A DNA stretch of 64,000 nt from Clostridia bacterium (GTDB lineage: Bacteria > Bacillota > Clostridia > Oscillospirales > Acutalibacteraceae): positions 1 to 64,000 of the forward strand of contig JAFQGI010000027.1 in the NCBI GenBank assembly GCA_017415515.1, read 5' to 3'. Position 1 is the first letter of the stretch, and every line of letters begins with the position of its first letter. The notes beneath the pieces were generated by a model, which was not told the origin of the DNA, did no database searches, and was given only the letters and a program-made list of their open reading frames with translations. A program made the position numbers and the translations under genes. Shown here piece by piece: positions 62,246 through 64,000 of this stretch.

Positions 62246-63085
62246 TTACTTGTTGAGCGCCTTCACGATGGCCTTGGCGGGAGCGGCGTCGATCACCACG
62301 TAATCGATGTTGCCGTTGAGCAGATCCTGCACGGCCAGAACGCCGTTGGCATAACCCTTGCCGGTGACCTTCAGCTTGTTGCTCTTATAGTCACCCTCGC
62401 TCTTCACGTACTGCTGACCGGTGGTACCGTTCTGGTAGCCGATCTTGACCTTCTTCTTCATGCCCTGCAGCACCTTCAGCACGTCGTCGGCGTCCTTGCA
62501 ATCCTTGAAGGTCTTGTCGTTCTCGCCAACGATGATGCGCTGAGAAGCCTGGTAGTAGGTGGTGGAGAAGGTGACGTGCTCCTTACGATCCTCCTGGACG
62601 GTCAGACCGGCCATGGCGATGTCTGCCTTACCCTGACCCACGGAGACGCACACGGCGTCAAACTCCATGTCCAGGATAACCAGCTCTTTGCCCAGATACT
62701 CGGCCAGAGCGGCGGCGATCTCCATATCAATGCCGTAGTAGGAGCTGCCCTTCTTGTACTCGAAGGGGGCAAACTCGGCGTTGGTGGCAACCCACAGCTG
62801 GCTGTCACGGTCGCCCTGCTTGGCAGAGGCAACGGCCTTCTCGTTGCCGTCCTCGTCGTCAAAGTAACGGGCGCAGATGTCGTCGAAGGTGCCGTCCTCC
62901 ATGATCTTGGCGATGAAGGCGTTGGTCTTCTCCAACAGCTCGGGCTGGTTCTTGTCCACGCCGAAGGCGTACTCCTCGGTGGTCAGGTCGATCTCGATGA
63001 CCTTAGCTGCCTTGGGTTTGCCGCAACTGCAGGCCAGAGTAGCCAGCATAGCCACAACCAGCAACAGGGAAATAATCTTTTTCAT
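62246..63085 (-). CDS. Amino-acid ABC transporter substrate-binding lipoprotein (SBP_bac_3)
   Basis: 279 residues, signal peptide with candidate lipobox cysteines 19 and 21, then the family 3 fold: VATNAEFAPFEYKKGSSYYG, IDMEIAAALAEYLGKEL, DIAMAGLTVQEDRKEHVTFS (the family signature), and GYQNGTTGQQYV. An unusual insertion of about 60 residues lies between the signal peptide and the first core strand (before residue 90). Ligand not certain (acidic, amide or basic amino acid). Confidence 0.92.
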   Translation of the reverse strand: MKKIISLLLVVAMLATLACSCGKPKAAKVIEIDLTTEEYAFGVDKNQPELLEKTNAFIAKIMEDGTFDDICARYFDDEDGNEKAVASAKQGDRDSQLWVATNAEFAPFEYKKGSSYYGIDMEIAAALAEYLGKELVILDMEFDAVCVSVGQGKADIAMAGLTVQEDRKEHVTFSTTYYQASQRIIVGENDKTFKDCKDADDVLKVLQGMKKKVKIGYQNGTTGQQYVKSEGDYKSNKLKVTGKGYANGVLAVQDLLNGNIDYVVIDAAPAKAIVKALNK

Positions 63086-63166
63086 AAATATACACTCCTT
63101 TATTTCTTAATATTATAAGGTGTACTTGCAATCATACGCTAATCCCGCCGTTTTGTCAAGTCTTTT

Positions 63167-63220
63167 TTGTATAAGAATGTATAGATTTATGAAAATATAC
63201 ACGTTTTATGTATATATACA
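63167..63220. promoter_or_regulatory. AT-rich operator-like region upstream of the amino-acid transporter
   Basis: Three related boxes: TGTATAAGAATGTATA (63167-63182), TGAAAATATACA (63190-63201) and the perfect palindrome TGTATATATACA (63209-63220). The spacing (about 20 bases) suggests cooperative binding by one regulator, perhaps ArgR-like; unproven. Confidence 0.4.
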
Positions 63221-63246
63221 CTATTTTGTCCCTTTGACATACAAAA

Positions 63247-63274
63247 ACCGCCTGCCTCAACCGAGGCAGGCGGT
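63247..63274 (-). terminator. Terminator after rubrerythrin
   Basis: ACCGCCTGCCTC pairs with GAGGCAGGCGGT across four bases, with TTTTTG following on the minus strand. Confidence 0.85.
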
Positions 63275-63304
63275 ACGTTTGCGTGAATTCCGCAAGGGCA
63301 GCAA

Positions 63305-63838
63305 TCAATAATTCTCTTTGCGGATCTCGAAATAGGACTGGGGATGGGCGCAGACGGGGCAGGCCAGAGGAGCCTTCTTGCCCATAACCAGGTGACCGCA
63401 GTTGCGGCACTCCCAGATGGCCTCGCCGGCCTTTTCAAACACCTGCTGCATTTCCACGTTGGAGAGCAGCTTGCGATAGCGCTCCTCGTGGGTCTTCTCG
63501 ATGGCGGCCACCATACGGAATTGGGCGGCCAGGGCGGTGAAGCCCTCCTCCTCGGCGTCCTTGGCGAACTGGTCGTACATCTCGGTCCACTCGTAGTATT
63601 CGCCCTCGGCGGCGGCCTTCAGGTTGGCGGCGGTGTCGCCGATGCCCTGCAGAGCCTTAAACCACAATTTGGCGTGCTCTTTTTCGTTGTTGGCGGTCTG
63701 CTCGAAGATGGCGGCAATCTGCTGATAACCCTCCTTCTTGGCGACGGATGCGAAATAGGTGTACTTGTTGCGAGCCTGACTCTCGCCGGCAAACGCCTCG
63801 GCCAGGTTGCGCTCGGTTTTGGTGCCTTTCAGTTCCAT
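63305..63838 (-). CDS. Rubrerythrin
   Basis: 177-residue peroxide-reducing di-iron protein of anaerobes. The ferritin-like helices have [39 protein letters not shown] and [12 protein letters not shown] as iron ligands; the C-terminal rubredoxin module has CRNCGHLV...CPVCAHPQ (about residues 142-165). Slightly shorter than the 190-residue classical form. GGAGGTATC site. Confidence 0.95.
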   Translation of the reverse strand: MELKGTKTERNLAEAFAGESQARNKYTYFASVAKKEGYQQIAAIFEQTANNEKEHAKLWFKALQGIGDTAANLKAAAEGEYYEWTEMYDQFAKDAEEEGFTALAAQFRMVAAIEKTHEERYRKLLSNVEMQQVFEKAGEAIWECRNCGHLVMGKKAPLACPVCAHPQSYFEIRKENY

Positions 63839-63873
63839 AATGATACCTCCTGATAGAAATTTCGGTTATTTTT

Positions 63874-63901
63874 ATTATATCCCATTTTTTACAAAAAACA
63901 A
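63874..63901 (-). promoter_or_regulatory. Promoter of rubrerythrin
   Basis: Minus-strand TTGTTT (63896-63901), 16-base spacer, TATAAT (63874-63879). No PerR box was recognised with confidence. Confidence 0.6.
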
Positions 63902-63969
63902 GAGGTTTTTTGTGCACCGACAAGAATTTGTTCCAAGCACCTCTCTCATTACTCATTCCTAATTCCTCA

Positions 63970-63998
63970 TTGCTCATTTCCCTAAATTGTGCTATAAT
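63970..63998 (+). promoter_or_regulatory. Forward promoter at the window edge
   Basis: TTGCTC (63970-63975), 17-base spacer, TATAAT (63993-63998). It would drive a gene to the right of the window. Confidence 0.55.
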
Positions 63999-64000
63999 CC

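Noticed and set aside
63086..63304. Riboswitch upstream of the amino-acid transporter
   Set aside because: The leader is AT-rich and has no conserved aptamer-like core; small palindromes fit protein operators better.

Overview
The window looks like a chromosomal segment of a GC-rich (about 60% by eye), spore-forming, anaerobic Firmicute, most likely an Oscillospirales/Ruminococcaceae-type gut clostridium. This is inferred from an intact sporulation sigma factor SigK, SpoVAE, rubrerythrin, Prp-processed ribosomal protein L27, mini-RNase III, the SRP RNA-dnaX-ybaB-recR order, and many Cys-lipoproteins with short MKK-type signal peptides. No rRNA, CRISPR array, prophage or transposase gene was found.

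Layout. 0-8 kb: minus-strand genes (carB start, pyrC, trkH/trkA, a lipoprotein, a PHP phosphoesterase, a PASTA lipoprotein), then a HAD phosphatase on plus. 8-12 kb: aconitase, isocitrate dehydrogenase and deoC. 12-16 kb: a pseudouridine synthase, a split transketolase and a DHH phosphoesterase on minus. 16-23.5 kb: the complete F1Fo ATP synthase operon, broken by repeat elements between atpI and atpB and between atpG and atpD. Its c subunit carries two carboxylates, which predicts Na+ coupling; its epsilon subunit is very short. 23.6-24.1 kb: a DUF559 nuclease-like gene lying wholly between two palindromic arms. 24-34.7 kb: two membrane-associated or lipoprotein genes, SRP RNA, dnaX-ybaB-recR-smpB, a WG-repeat-like lipoprotein, an ABC ATPase and a PHP phosphatase. 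34.9-42.9 kb: an accessory lipoprotein island with a tandem thioredoxin-fold lipoprotein, two tiny paralogous lipoproteins ending NDATLAW, and four SGNH/DUF4886-like lipoproteins carrying six domains, two of them catalytically dead. 43-47.7 kb: small genes, sigK, vanZ-like, tRNA-Leu(CAA), tsaD, rimI, acpP. 47.8-54.5 kb: a VanY-type carboxypeptidase, rplU-prp-rpmA, obg, mrnC, a YitT protein, a CorC-type protein. 54.6-57.2 kb: spoVAE, a repeat-rich stretch with an XRE regulator remnant, and pdp. 57.4-64 kb: a small exporter, an S1-domain protein, a peptide-binding lipoprotein, an amino-acid ABC transporter and rubrerythrin.

Two observations stand out. First, a family of composite palindromic elements occurs about 12-15 times, nearly always between genes. 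Arms keep their fold while the inner hairpin sequence changes, and one copy carries the DUF559 gene using signals supplied by the arms. This could be an autonomous/non-autonomous mobile repeat system. Second, the lipoprotein island appears to be a locally amplified surface system that pairs pseudo-SGNH with active-looking SGNH domains. Functions are assigned from motifs and context only; no database search was possible. Start codons were chosen from ribosome-binding sites and signal peptides.
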